Counted from the first letter of the stretch, positions 6,241 to 14,724 are shown. The stretch is 28,990 nt of DNA from an uncultured bacterium (GCA_903916135.1 CAIWVT010000355.1:1-28990); one strand, 5' to 3'. The notes: generated by a model from the sequence alone, not told the origin. Numbers and translations are program-made.

Positions 6241-6672
6241 TTAGAGGAAAATTGAATATATCGTTGTTGTAACATCTCCTATAGATGTTGTCACATCTGT
6301 TATACCTGTTATCATATCTGTTATACCTGTTATCATATCTGATATAACAGTTTTCATATCTGTTATACCTGTTATCATATCTGTTATACCTGTTATCATA
6401 TCTGTTATAACAGTTTTCATATCTGTTAAACCTGTTATCATATCTGTTATAACAGTTTTCATATCTGTTAAACCTATTATCACATCTGTTATACCTGTTG
6501 TCACATCTGTTATAACAGTTTTCATATCTGTTATACCTGATGTCATATCTGTTAAACCTGTTATCACATCTGTTATACCTGTTATCATATCTGTTATAAC
6601 AGTTTTCATATCTGTTATACCTGTTGTCACATCTGTTATACCTGATGTCACATCTGTTATAAAAAAAGCCAT
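6241..6672 (-). CDS. Possible heptad-repeat protein (ITDMxTG repeats) encoded by the 21-bp array
   Basis: From an ATG at 6670-6672 the reverse strand is open for 143 residues: MAFF, then 19 heptads such as ITDMITG, ITDMKTV, ITDVTTG and LTDMTSG, then IYSIFL. Extension upstream to a TTG at 6703-6705 is possible but less likely. Every unit keeps Asp at position 3, and positions 1 (Ile/Leu) and 4 (Met/Val) are always hydrophobic. That spacing could form a coiled-coil-like or fibrous rod, and the conservation hints at a protein-level constraint. Against it: no signal peptide or globular domain, no recognisable promoter, and other frames of the same array are also open. It may be non-coding minisatellite. 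Confidence 0.3.
   Translation of the reverse strand: MAFFITDVTSGITDVTTGITDMKTVITDMITGITDVITGLTDMTSGITDMKTVITDVTTGITDVIIGLTDMKTVITDMITGLTDMKTVITDMITGITDMITGITDMKTVISDMITGITDMITGITDVTTSIGDVTTTIYSIFL
6262..6660. repeat. 21-bp tandem array, 19 units
   Basis: Nineteen imperfect 21-bp units run without a break (399 bp). On the plus strand the commonest form is CTGTTATACC joined to TGTTATCATAT. A second form, CTGTTATAACAG joined to TTTTCATAT, contains the perfect 12-bp palindrome CTGTTATAACAG. Unit types are mixed along the array, and the outermost units at the left (6262-6303) are the most diverged. Because 21 is a multiple of three, several reading frames stay open through it, which weakens the coding argument. 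It looks like a minisatellite prone to copy-number change. Confidence 0.95.
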
Positions 6673-6796
6673 TCCAATTATCGGAATGTATTTTCTATGG
6701 ATCAATATTACAGAATGTTATAGAGCTACTTTATCATTATTTCTGCCTTGCTTGCAAACACCGTAAATAAAATCACTCCACAGCAAAGGGTCAACA

Positions 6797-6826
6797 TTAG
6801 CTGTGAAGGTTGGTTTTTTACCTTTG
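6797..6826 (+). promoter_or_regulatory. Promoter upstream of the YigZ-family gene
   Basis: TTAG (6797-6800), an 18-base spacer, then TACCTTTG (6819-6826), an exact TAnnTTTG -7 element. Transcription would start near 6833, which supports the ATG at 6894 over a TTG at 6810 that would lie upstream of the transcript. Confidence 0.55.
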
Positions 6827-6859
6827 GTGCTACTTCTCAACTAAGCATAAAATTGTAAA

Positions 6860-6895
6860 TCTCAAATCAAAAATCTCCAATCTCAAATCAAAAAT
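6860..6895. repeat. 15-bp direct repeat just before the YigZ-family start
   Basis: TCTCAAATCAAAAAT occurs at 6860-6874 and again at 6881-6895, a 21-bp period. The second copy overlaps the first two bases of the ATG at 6894. The period matches that of the neighbouring array although the sequence differs. No function is evident. Confidence 0.8.
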
Positions 6896-7526
6896 GTTTA
6901 CTTTTGTCCCCATGCTTTTCACCGACACCTATCTCACCATAGCGAAGCCTTCTGAGGCTATCTTTCGCGACCGCGCCAGCAAATTTATTGGCATAGCCAT
7001 GCCTGTAAGCTCTGAGCAAGAGATGAAACAGGCGTTGGAGGCTATCAAAAAGAAATATTTCGATGCCACGCATCATTGTTATGCGTTTCGTTTGGGATTT
7101 GATAAAACTGCTTTCCGTTTTAATGATGATGGCGAACCTTCGGGCACCGCGGGCAGACCTATCTTTGGGCAGATTCAATCCAAAGATGTCACCAATGTGT
7201 TGATAGTGGTGGTGCGCTATTATGGCGGCACCAAGTTGGGCGTGAGTGGACTCATCAATGCCTATAAAACGGCTGCCAAAGATGCCTTGGAGGCAAACAC
7301 CATCATCGAGCGGACGGTGAACGATGTGTATGAAGTTTTTTTCGATTATGCCCACATGAATGATGTGATGCGAATTTTGAAGGACGAAAATGTGGAACAA
7401 CGGGCTCATCATTTCGATACGGAATGTCGCATCGAATTTATGGTCCGAAAACTTCACACAGAGCGTATTACGGGTATGTTCACGCATCTGAAAGACGTCC
7501 GACTGACATATATCAATACAATTTAG
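6894..7526 (+). CDS. YigZ/IMPACT (UPF0029) family protein
   Basis: The 210-residue protein carries the IMPACT N-terminal domain: RASKFIGIAMPVSSEQE (28-44), THHCYAFRLG (59-68), the signature DDGEPSGTAGRPI (78-90) and VVVRYYGGTKLGVSGL (105-120), followed by a smaller C-terminal ferredoxin-like part. The family includes E. coli YigZ and eukaryotic IMPACT, a regulator of translational stress signalling. The bacterial role is not established. I chose the ATG at 6894 because it follows the promoter at 6797-6826 and precedes the first conserved block; Met7 (6912) is a possible alternative. A larger upstream reading starts at a TTG and adds a low-complexity translation of the direct repeat (NLKSKISNLKSK), which is not convincing. 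Confidence 0.9.
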   Translation: MFTFVPMLFTDTYLTIAKPSEAIFRDRASKFIGIAMPVSSEQEMKQALEAIKKKYFDATHHCYAFRLGFDKTAFRFNDDGEPSGTAGRPIFGQIQSKDVTNVLIVVVRYYGGTKLGVSGLINAYKTAAKDALEANTIIERTVNDVYEVFFDYAHMNDVMRILKDENVEQRAHHFDTECRIEFMVRKLHTERITGMFTHLKDVRLTYINTI

Positions 7527-7685
7527 TAAAAATAGCATTGCTTTTTTTTGGATGTTGATAAATAGATTGAAAAACGTCTGAAAGCAGCATGAATGCAGCA
7601 TTTGCCGTGTAAGGCTGTTTTTTGGTGATTTGTTAATAGTATAGATTAGAGCTGTTTAGAAAAAATAAAAAAAAGTAATAAAAAA

Positions 7686-7715
7686 TTTGATTGTTTGGTT
7701 TTTTTTATAATTTTG
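7686..7715 (+). promoter_or_regulatory. Promoter of the nuo operon
   Basis: TTTG (7686-7689), an 18-base spacer, then TAATTTTG (7708-7715): both Bacteroidota elements match exactly. The predicted start lies near 7722, about 16 bases before the nuoA ATG. No similarly good match was found between the nuo genes, so this probably drives the whole cluster. Confidence 0.75.
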
Positions 7716-7737
7716 CGGCGCTTTTAAAAATGAAATT

Positions 7738-8118
7738 ATGAATAACGAATCACTGGTACTATTTTTTATTGTGGCAGTCGCACTGGTAGGCTTAGCAGTA
7801 GGCTTTTCCATGATTATTCCACCCAAATCAACCAATCCTGTTAAGTCAGAGCCTTACGAGTGCGGTATTGAAACCCAAGGAACCACTTGGGTGCAGTTCA
7901 ACGTAGGGTATTATCTCTTTGCTATCATTTACTTGATATTTGATGTTGAAACTGTGTTTGTGTTTCCGTGGGCAGTCGTGATGAATCCCATTGGTCCAGA
8001 TGGAGTTTTGAGGAATGCTAACGGAATGCGCTCTTTTGTTGAAATTCTGATATTTTTCTTCGTACTCGGTTTGGGTTTAATCTATGCATGGAAGAAAGGA
8101 GCTTTGAAATGGCAATAA
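7738..8118 (+). CDS. nuoA: NADH-quinone oxidoreductase subunit A
   Basis: This 126-residue inner-membrane subunit of complex I has three helices at about 7-27, 58-78 and 103-121. Conserved marks are SEPYECGIET (37-46) with Cys42 in the loop that moves near the quinone site, and FDVETVFVFPW (68-78) with acidic residues of the second helix. Length is standard. It opens the nuo operon about 16 bases behind the predicted transcription start, and its last 10 bp overlap the chosen nuoB start. Confidence 0.97.
   Translation: MNNESLVLFFIVAVALVGLAVGFSMIIPPKSTNPVKSEPYECGIETQGTTWVQFNVGYYLFAIIYLIFDVETVFVFPWAVVMNPIGPDGVLRNANGMRSFVEILIFFFVLGLGLIYAWKKGALKWQ
8096..8101 (+). promoter_or_regulatory. Shine-Dalgarno sequence for nuoB (decides its start)
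   Basis: AAGGAG at 8096-8101 is followed by 7 bases and then the ATG at 8109. This is a rare good ribosome-binding site in this window. It favours the ATG at 8109 over the in-frame ATG at 8088, which would sit upstream of it. Confidence 0.6.
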
Positions 8119-8672
8119 AAATTAAAGGAATAAAATACGATGAGTTTAAGGATAACGAAACTCTCGAAACATTCAAAAAAAGCGGTGGAAATATTATTTT
8201 CACCACGATAGATGACATTGTGAACTGGGGACGCGCCAATTCGGTTTGGCCCCTCACCTTTGCCACCTCTTGTTGCGGTATCGAAATGATGGCTGCCGGT
8301 GCATCGCGTCACGATTTTTCGCGTTTTGGCATCGAAGTTTATCGTGCTAGTCCGCGTCAGGCTGATGTTATTGTGGTGGCTGGTACCATTGTTCACAAAA
8401 TGGCTCCCGTTTTGAAACGTTTGTATGATCAAATGGCTGATCCCAAATATGTGATAGCCATGGGTGCATGTGCAGTTTCGGGCGGTCCGTTTTTCTACAA
8501 TTCCTATTCGGTGGTTCGCGGTGTTGACCATGTGATTCCTGTGGATGTCTATATCCCCGGTTGTCCTCCTCGCCCCGAAGCTTTATTATATGGTGTGATG
8601 CAATTGCAACGTAAAATAAAAACCGAAACCATCTTTAAGAAACGTAAAGATCCTTTAGCTGATTTTGTATAA
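8109..8672 (+). CDS. nuoB: NADH-quinone oxidoreductase subunit B
   Basis: This 187-residue peripheral subunit binds the terminal iron-sulfur cluster N2, which passes electrons to quinone. The four cluster ligands are visible: adjacent Cys55-Cys56 in TSCCGIEMMAAG, Cys121 in GACAVSGGPF and Cys152 in PGCPPRPEALL. Spacing agrees with E. coli NuoB. The start at 8109 is chosen for the Shine-Dalgarno sequence at 8096-8101 and overlaps the end of nuoA by 10 bp. An ATG at 8088 would add seven residues (MEERSFE). With NuoD, NuoC and NuoI it forms the connecting arm of the complex. Confidence 0.96.
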   Translation: MAIKIKGIKYDEFKDNETLETFKKSGGNIIFTTIDDIVNWGRANSVWPLTFATSCCGIEMMAAGASRHDFSRFGIEVYRASPRQADVIVVAGTIVHKMAPVLKRLYDQMADPKYVIAMGACAVSGGPFFYNSYSVVRGVDHVIPVDVYIPGCPPRPEALLYGVMQLQRKIKTETIFKKRKDPLADFV

Positions 8673-8694
8673 GAAATTTGAAAAACCAATAACA

Positions 8695-9153
8695 ATGGAA
8701 CAAGAACAACTGAAAGAAAAGATAGTAGCGCTATTGCCCGAGGCAGAGTTTATGACCAATAAACAATATCTCGATGTGATTGTGCCTGCCAACAAACTCC
8801 ATGCGTTTGTAACCTCCTTGAAAGAAACCAATGATTTGAAATTCGATTATTTGTTTTGCCTTTCGGGCGTTGATTGGAGCCAATATTTAACGGTGGTGTA
8901 TCATATCACGTCGTCGGAATATGGTCATTCAATTGTGTTGAAAGTGAAAACCGACGGACGCGAAAATCCTGAAGTACCTTCTTTATATGATATTTATGCT
9001 ACTGCAGAATTTCACGAACGCGAAGTGTATGATTTGTTAGGAGTGAAATTTACCAATCATCCCGATTTGCGCAGAATATTTTTGGAAGACACTTGGGTGG
9101 GTTATCCTTTGCGGAAAGATTATAAGGATGAAATTAATATTATTGAACGATAG
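8695..9153 (+). CDS. nuoC: NADH-quinone oxidoreductase subunit C
   Basis: This 152-residue connecting subunit of complex I carries the 30-kDa-subunit signature: FHEREVYDLLGVKF (106-119), NHPDLRRIFL (121-130) and GYPLRKDY (136-143). I take the ATG at 8695. An in-frame TTG at 8665 overlapping nuoB would add ten residues without family support. It is a separate gene, not fused to nuoD; fusion occurs in E. coli and, to my knowledge, in Bacteroides. nuoD follows after 51 bp. Confidence 0.95.
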   Translation: MEQEQLKEKIVALLPEAEFMTNKQYLDVIVPANKLHAFVTSLKETNDLKFDYLFCLSGVDWSQYLTVVYHITSSEYGHSIVLKVKTDGRENPEVPSLYDIYATAEFHEREVYDLLGVKFTNHPDLRRIFLEDTWVGYPLRKDYKDEINIIER

Positions 9154-9204
9154 ATTTGGCGAGCAGCCAAAAACAATAGATAAAAAAAATCTGAAAATCG
9201 CTAT

Positions 9205-10335
9205 ATGTCAGAAGAAAAAAAAGTAATTGTTGAATTGGACGAAAATCCTGAGTATATCATCAACATGGGTCCTCAGCACCCTTCCACGCATGGTGTACTT
9301 AGATTTGAGGTATCTTTACAGGGCGAAACGGTAAAGTACCTTATCCCGCATTGCGGATATATCCACCGCGGCATCGAAAAGATGTGCGAAAGCCTTACGT
9401 ATCCTCAAATTATTCACTTAACCGACCGATTGGATTATCTTTCGGCACACATGAATAATGAAGCGGTGAGTTTGTGCGTCGAAAAAGCCCTCGACATTGA
9501 AGTGCCCGAACGGGTGAAATACATCCGTAGCATCCTCTCAGAGTTGAATCGTATCGCATCACATCAATTGTGGTGGTGTGCTTTCGGCATGGATTTGGGT
9601 GGATTGACCTGCTTTTTCTACGGATTGCGCGATCGTGAGAAAATCTTGGACATTTTCGAAGAATCTTGTGGTTCGCGTTTGTTGCATAGTTTTGTGGTTC
9701 CCGGAGGTTTGATGCATGATGTGCATCCGAATTTCAAACAAAGCATCCGCGATTTCATCAAATATTTCCGTAAGAAACTTCCTGAATACGATACGCTGTT
9801 GACAGGCAATGTTATTTTCCAAAACAGAACGAGAGATTTGGGAATCATGTCCAAAGAAACAGCTATCAGTTATGGTATCACGGGACCATCGGCAAGAGCA
9901 TCCGGTTTTGCTTGCGATATTCGCAAAGTGGAGCCCTACAGTGCTTACCCTTATATTGACTTTAAAGAAATTTTATACACCGAAGGCGATACCTTCCATA
10001 GATACAAAGCTCGTATGGACGAAATGTGGGAATCTATGGTGATACTCGAAAAGCTTTTGGACAAAATGCCCGATGGCAATGATTATACAGCGAAAATGAA
10101 ACCTGTTATCAAATTGCCCGAAGGTGAGTATTTCCAACGTGTTGAAACCGCTCGTGGCGAATTGGGCGTTTATATTGTCAGCGATGGCAACAAAACCCCT
10201 TATCGTTTGAAACTGCGCACTCCGAACTTCAGCAATCTTTTTGTGATGAACAAATTGACTGCAGGATATAAAATTGCCGACCTTGTTGCCATCAGTGGCT
10301 CTTTGGATTTAGTAATTCCTGATATTGACAGATAA
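9205..10335 (+). CDS. nuoD: NADH-quinone oxidoreductase subunit D
   Basis: This 376-residue subunit lines the quinone pocket with NuoB. Family blocks in order are NMGPQHPSTHGVLRFE (20-35), HCGYIHRGIEKMCE (with the conserved quinone-site His), ASHQLWWCAFGMDLGG, GLRDREKILDIFE, GPSARASGFACDIRKVEPY, ETARGELGVYIVSDG and the terminal IPDIDR. It is slightly short at the N-terminus compared with many NuoD proteins, but all core blocks are present. Only 9 bp separate it from nuoH. In a 14-gene cluster nuoE, nuoF and nuoG would sit here, so the electron-input module is absent from this operon. Confidence 0.97.
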   Translation: MSEEKKVIVELDENPEYIINMGPQHPSTHGVLRFEVSLQGETVKYLIPHCGYIHRGIEKMCESLTYPQIIHLTDRLDYLSAHMNNEAVSLCVEKALDIEVPERVKYIRSILSELNRIASHQLWWCAFGMDLGGLTCFFYGLRDREKILDIFEESCGSRLLHSFVVPGGLMHDVHPNFKQSIRDFIKYFRKKLPEYDTLLTGNVIFQNRTRDLGIMSKETAISYGITGPSARASGFACDIRKVEPYSAYPYIDFKEILYTEGDTFHRYKARMDEMWESMVILEKLLDKMPDGNDYTAKMKPVIKLPEGEYFQRVETARGELGVYIVSDGNKTPYRLKLRTPNFSNLFVMNKLTAGYKIADLVAISGSLDLVIPDIDR

Positions 10336-10344
10336 ACTACTTTT

Positions 10345-11436
10345 ATGGGATACCAAAAATACGATTTAGCACCGCTAACACACTCTATAGATCAGTATCT
10401 ATACAGCCATCTGTCCTCCACATGGGCATTTCTTGCTGAGATGACGCTTATCGGAGTAGTGTTTTTGATTTTTTATGCCGTCATTGGCTTGTATTTAGTA
10501 CTTGCCGAACGGAAGGTATGCGCGTTTATGCAAAACCGCATCGGACCTAACAGGGTAGGGTGGTATGGTGTACTACAAACCATCGCCGACTTGTTTAAAC
10601 TTTTATTGAAAGAGTTAATTACGATTCGCAAGGCAGATAAGCTTTTGTTCAATATTGCGCCTTTCATCGTCATTATCGCTTCATTCTTAGGCATAGCTGC
10701 GATTCCGTTTGCTATGGGGTTGCATGCCATTGACTTCAACATCGGTATTTTCTACATCATGGCAGTATCGTCTGTCGGTGTGGTTGGCATATTGATAGCG
10801 GGATGGTCGAGCAATAACAAATATTCCCTGATTGGTGCTATGCGTAGTGGAGCTCAAATTGTAAGTTACGAATTATCGGTAGGCTTATCCCTTCTCGTAA
10901 TTGTTATTTACAGTGGTACGCTACAACTCTCCACCTTAGTGGAAAGTCAAGCAGATGGTTGGTGGATTATCAAAGGACATATTCCTGCTATTCTTGCCTT
11001 CTTCGTATTTGTAACAGCAGGTACAGCAGAAACCAACCGCGGACCTTTCGATTTGGCTGAAGCCGAATCAGAACTTACGGCAGGTTTCCATACTGAGTAT
11101 TCAGGGATTAAATTTGCGTTTTTCTTCTTAGCCGAATACATGAATATGTTTTTGGTAGCTTCTGTTGCCGCAACGGTTTTCTTAGGCGGATGGATGCCAT
11201 TACACATTCCGGGTTTGGAAGGATTTAACAATGCTATGGATTTCATTCCACCGATCGTATGGTATTTTGGTAAAACGGCTTTTGTTATCTTTTTAATGAT
11301 GTGGATTAAATGGACTTTCCCACGTTTACGTATTGACCAATTGTTGAATCTCGAATGGAAATATTTACTTCCAATCAATCTTGTCAATATTGTTGTTGTA
11401 GCTCTAATTGTCCTTATGGGATGGTATATAAAATAG
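10345..11436 (+). CDS. nuoH: NADH-quinone oxidoreductase subunit H
   Basis: This 363-residue membrane subunit joins the peripheral arm to the membrane arm and forms part of the quinone tunnel. Signatures are ERKVCAFMQNRIGPNRVGWYGVLQTIADLFKLLLKE near the start (given for location, about 53-88), the loop GTAETNRGPFDLAEAESELTAGF, SGIKFAFFFLAEYMNM, and WIKWTFPRLRIDQLL near the end. About eight membrane helices are predicted by eye. The ATG lies 9 bp behind the nuoD stop. Confidence 0.97.
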   Translation: MGYQKYDLAPLTHSIDQYLYSHLSSTWAFLAEMTLIGVVFLIFYAVIGLYLVLAERKVCAFMQNRIGPNRVGWYGVLQTIADLFKLLLKELITIRKADKLLFNIAPFIVIIASFLGIAAIPFAMGLHAIDFNIGIFYIMAVSSVGVVGILIAGWSSNNKYSLIGAMRSGAQIVSYELSVGLSLLVIVIYSGTLQLSTLVESQADGWWIIKGHIPAILAFFVFVTAGTAETNRGPFDLAEAESELTAGFHTEYSGIKFAFFFLAEYMNMFLVASVAATVFLGGWMPLHIPGLEGFNNAMDFIPPIVWYFGKTAFVIFLMMWIKWTFPRLRIDQLLNLEWKYLLPINLVNIVVVALIVLMGWYIK

Positions 11437-11439
11437 TGT

Positions 11440-11922
11440 ATGAAAAGTATATTCGACTATATAGCAGGTATTTTTAAAGGAGTTTGGTCTCTTTTAAAAG
11501 GTATGACGATCACGGGTAAATATTTTATTCGATTGGATAAAATTGTTACGCAGAAATATCCCGAGAATCGCAAAAAGCTTAAGATGTATGATCGTTTCAA
11601 AGGCGAACTCATCATGCCTCACGATGTAAACAATTTCCATAAATGCAACGGATGTGGTATTTGTGAAATGAATTGTCCTAACGGGTCTATTGAAGTAATC
11701 TCCGACAAAATTATTACTTCAGAAGGTAAGTCAAAACGCATTATTGGCACCCATATCTATCATTTAAGCATGTGCACTTTTTGTGGATTATGTGTAAAGT
11801 CATGCCCATCTAACGCATTGGCATTTTCACAGGAATTTGAACATGCCGTATTTGACCGAAATAAATTGACGAAAGTTTTAAATAACCCAGGTTCTTCACT
11901 TGTAAAAGATTTAGCAGAATGA
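11440..11922 (+). CDS. nuoI: NADH-quinone oxidoreductase subunit I (two 4Fe-4S clusters)
   Basis: This 160-residue ferredoxin-like subunit carries clusters N6a and N6b, which relay electrons towards NuoB. The ligand sets are Cys69, 72, 75, 79 (CNGCGICEMNCP) and Cys112, 115, 118, 122 (CTFCGLCVKSCP). The N-terminal amphipathic stretch (about 1-35) would lie along the membrane. Without NuoG next to it in this operon, NuoI is the outermost iron-sulfur subunit, so a soluble donor such as ferredoxin could dock here (inference). The stop overlaps the nuoJ start by 4 bp (ATGA), suggesting translational coupling. Confidence 0.96.
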   Translation: MKSIFDYIAGIFKGVWSLLKGMTITGKYFIRLDKIVTQKYPENRKKLKMYDRFKGELIMPHDVNNFHKCNGCGICEMNCPNGSIEVISDKIITSEGKSKRIIGTHIYHLSMCTFCGLCVKSCPSNALAFSQEFEHAVFDRNKLTKVLNNPGSSLVKDLAE

Positions 11923-12425
11923 CAGCATATAAAATCATGTTTTATTTGTTTGCGGCGATGATTATCGTTTTTTCGATATTGACCGTAACAAGCCGTAGAA
12001 TACTCAGAGCAGCAGTATTTTTATTATTTGTATTGATTTCTACCGCAGGGCTTTATTTTTGGTTAGACTATCAATTTATGGCAGGGGTTCAATTGGCGCT
12101 TTATGCCGGTGGTATAGTGGTGTTGATTATCTTTTCCATATTACTAACGAGTCATATTGATCAGAAATTCTCCCAACCGCATTGGTCAAAGAGAATTATG
12201 GCAGCAACTGCTGCCCTCAGTGGTATGGGTTTGTGTTTGCTGTTGTTTTTACAACATACCTTTATTCATGGCACCAATCCTCCTATAAAAAATGATATGA
12301 CAGCTATCGGAACACAACTGTTAAGTACAGAGCATAATGGTTTCGCTCTGCCGTTTGAAGTCATCAGTATATTATTGTTAGCTGCTATGATTGCAGCCAT
12401 TATTATTGCTAAAAAAGGTAAATAA
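11919..12425 (+). CDS. nuoJ: NADH-quinone oxidoreductase subunit J
   Basis: This 168-residue membrane subunit has about five helices. The family-typical helix LALYAGGIVVLIIFSILLTS (about 57-76) corresponds to the third helix, whose bulge rearranges during turnover in known complexes. Before it, LRAAVFLLFVLISTAGLYFWLDYQFM also fits the family. The ATG overlaps the nuoI stop, and nuoK follows after 5 bp. Sequence conservation is low outside these blocks, but position and topology make it secure. Confidence 0.94.
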   Translation: MTAYKIMFYLFAAMIIVFSILTVTSRRILRAAVFLLFVLISTAGLYFWLDYQFMAGVQLALYAGGIVVLIIFSILLTSHIDQKFSQPHWSKRIMAATAALSGMGLCLLLFLQHTFIHGTNPPIKNDMTAIGTQLLSTEHNGFALPFEVISILLLAAMIAAIIIAKKGK

Positions 12426-12430
12426 ATATT

Positions 12431-12751
12431 ATGGAAAGATACGGTATCCCTTTAGAAGGTTTTTTAGTCATCAGTACTGCGATGTTTTTTATTGGTATTT
12501 ACGGATTCTTGGTTCGTAAAAACCTTATAACTATGCTGATGTCAATAGAGTTAATATTAAATTCGGTCAATATCAACTTTGTTGCGTTCAACTCTTATTT
12601 GTTTCCCGAAAACATGCAAGGCAATTTTTTCGCCTTAATTGTGGTGGCTATTGCTGCCGCAGAAGCTTCGGTTGCCATTGCACTTATCATTAATATTTAT
12701 CGTCGTTTCTCGAATATTGAGGTTGAGAATATAGACGAAATGAAATATTAA
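12431..12751 (+). CDS. nuoK: NADH-quinone oxidoreductase subunit K
   Basis: This 106-residue, three-helix membrane subunit is related to MrpC of Mrp antiporters. The two buried glutamates needed for proton transfer are present: Glu40 in SIELILNSVN and Glu78 in AAAEASVAIALI, matching Glu36 and Glu72 of E. coli NuoK. Length is standard. nuoL begins 53 bp downstream. Confidence 0.97.
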   Translation: MERYGIPLEGFLVISTAMFFIGIYGFLVRKNLITMLMSIELILNSVNINFVAFNSYLFPENMQGNFFALIVVAIAAAEASVAIALIINIYRRFSNIEVENIDEMKY

Positions 12752-12804
12752 ATTCAGAAACTTAGTTCGCTAAATTAAAGTATTGTAAAAAGAAAAACAG
12801 AACA

Positions 12805-14724
12805 ATGATAAATTTCAGTTATACCATTTGGATTTTAATCATACCGATATTTATGTTCCTTTTGTTAGGACTACTTGGTATGAAGTTCAAACCGATAATT
12901 TCGGGCGTACTTGGCACTATTGGACTCGGAGTCGTTATGTTGCTTTCCTATTATGCAGCATATCAATATTTCTTCCAATTACCAAGAATTGATGACGCGT
13001 ATCAGCAAATCTTGGCGCATAATATCACATGGCTCAATCTGAGCGCATCGTTACAAATCAAAATGGGAGTCTTTATTGATCCTATTTCGGTGATGATGCT
13101 TGTGGTGGTGAGCACAGTTTCGTTCATGGTGCATTTGTATAGTATTGGCTATATGAAAGGCGAAAAAGGCTTTCAACGCTTTTTTGCTTTCCTGTCGCTT
13201 TTTACTTTCTCGATGTTAGGCTTGGTGGTCGCTACCAATATCTTTCAGATGTATATCTTTTGGGAACTTGTGGGTGTATCCTCCTTCCTTTTAATCGGTT
13301 TCTATTACGAACGTCCTTCAGCAGTAGCTGCCTCCAAAAAAGCCTTTATCGTTACACGTTTTGCTGATTTGGGATTCTTGGTGGGTATCTTATTGTTATC
13401 TTATTACACGAAATCGTTCGACTTTCTAAATATTACAGGACCTGTCGGCATTGAAGTAACGCGCAATCTAACGCAAACCTTCTTAGGCATGTCAGTAGCT
13501 ACATGGGCATTGTTGTTGATCTTTATGGGCGGTGCCGGTAAATCAGCTATGTTCCCACTGCATATTTGGTTGCCCGATGCGATGGAAGGTCCAACACCTG
13601 TGTCTGCTCTTATTCATGCTGCTACCATGGTTGTTGCCGGTGTGTATTTGGTAGCACGTTTGTTCCCGCTTTATGCATTTGCTGCACCTGATGCCCTCAC
13701 GGTTATTGCTTACGTAGGCGGATTCACTTCGTTGTTTGCGGCGGTGATTGCCTGTACACAGTTTGACATTAAACGTGTGTTGGCGTTCTCCACACTATCA
13801 CAAATCGGTTATATGATGTTAGCGCTCGGTGTTTCCGGTTATGGTGGCGAAAAAGGTTTGGGATATATGGCTTCCATGTTCCATCTTTTCACACATGCCA
13901 TGTTCAAAGCTTTGTTATTCCTTGGAGCAGGTTCTATTATTCATGCCGTTCACAGCAATTATATGAATGAAATGGGAGGTTTACGTAAATACCTACCCAT
14001 AACACATCTCACCTTCTTGATAGCGTGTTTAACTATCGCAGGCTTATTCCCCTTAAGTGGATTTTGGAGCAAGGATGAAATCTTGGTTGCCGCTTATGAG
14101 CATAACAAACTCTTATTCGTGGTAGAATATTTGGTGGCAGGTTTAACTGCTTTCTATATGTTCCGTTTATACTTCCGAGTATTTTGGAACAAAGAACCCC
14201 ATTATCATCACAAACCACACGAATCCCCATTGGTGATGACCATTCCATTAATGTTTTTAGCCGTTGCGTCTATCTTTACAGGCTTCTTACCTTTTAGTCA
14301 AATGGTAACTTCCGATAGACTGCCTTTTGAGTCAGAAACCAATCTTATGATCGCTATTCCTTCTGTAGCTATTGGTTTGGTTGGAATATTCATTGCCTTC
14401 CTATTATACAAAAAGGATAACGTACTCGTTGGGAAAATTGTTACAGGTCTTGGTGGAATTTACACAACCATTTACAACAAATTCTATATTGATGAGGTGT
14501 ATATGTTTGTAACCAAAAAGATTATCTTCAATTTGATTTCACGCCCTGTTGCTTGGTTCGATCGCCATGTAGTTGATGGTTTTATGAATGGCATCGCAGG
14601 CGTCACCGTTTTAGCTTCTCGTAAAATTAAAGGAGCTCAATCCGGACAATTACAACACTACGCTTTCTTCTTTGTGTTAGGAGCAATTGCTTTTGCATTA
14701 ATTTTTATTTATTTATGGCAATAA
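12805..14724 (+). CDS. nuoL: NADH-quinone oxidoreductase subunit L
   Basis: This 639-residue antiporter-like subunit sits at the far end of the membrane arm. The core includes FIDPISVMMLVVVSTVSFMV, the WELVGVSSFLLIGF helix with its conserved glutamate, GAGKSAMFPLHIWLPDAMEGPTPVSALIHAATMVVAG (given for location, about 241-277) with the conserved lysine and histidines, and STLSQIGYMMLALG. The C-terminal third has the long lateral extension specific to NuoL, ending in a final membrane helix. The gene is full length and is followed after 12 bp by nuoM. Confidence 0.97.
   Translation: MINFSYTIWILIIPIFMFLLLGLLGMKFKPIISGVLGTIGLGVVMLLSYYAAYQYFFQLPRIDDAYQQILAHNITWLNLSASLQIKMGVFIDPISVMMLVVVSTVSFMVHLYSIGYMKGEKGFQRFFAFLSLFTFSMLGLVVATNIFQMYIFWELVGVSSFLLIGFYYERPSAVAASKKAFIVTRFADLGFLVGILLLSYYTKSFDFLNITGPVGIEVTRNLTQTFLGMSVATWALLLIFMGGAGKSAMFPLHIWLPDAMEGPTPVSALIHAATMVVAGVYLVARLFPLYAFAAPDALTVIAYVGGFTSLFAAVIACTQFDIKRVLAFSTLSQIGYMMLALGVSGYGGEKGLGYMASMFHLFTHAMFKALLFLGAGSIIHAVHSNYMNEMGGLRKYLPITHLTFLIACLTIAGLFPLSGFWSKDEILVAAYEHNKLLFVVEYLVAGLTAFYMFRLYFRVFWNKEPHYHHKPHESPLVMTIPLMFLAVASIFTGFLPFSQMVTSDRLPFESETNLMIAIPSVAIGLVGIFIAFLLYKKDNVLVGKIVTGLGGIYTTIYNKFYIDEVYMFVTKKIIFNLISRPVAWFDRHVVDGFMNGIAGVTVLASRKIKGAQSGQLQHYAFFFVLGAIAFALIFIYLWQ

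Noticed and set aside
6262..6660. CRISPR array
   Set aside because: Units are contiguous 21-bp repeats with no unique spacers and no cas genes nearby.
6888..7601. 237-residue open frame antisense to the YigZ-family gene
   Set aside because: The plus-strand product matches a conserved family with all signature motifs; the antisense reading has no recognisable domain.
7587..7626. Terminator behind the YigZ-family gene
   Set aside because: Only competing 3-4 bp stems can be drawn before the T run, too weak to call.
8082..8531. 149-residue open frame antisense to nuoB
   Set aside because: nuoB has all cluster ligands in the sense frame; the antisense product is a shadow.
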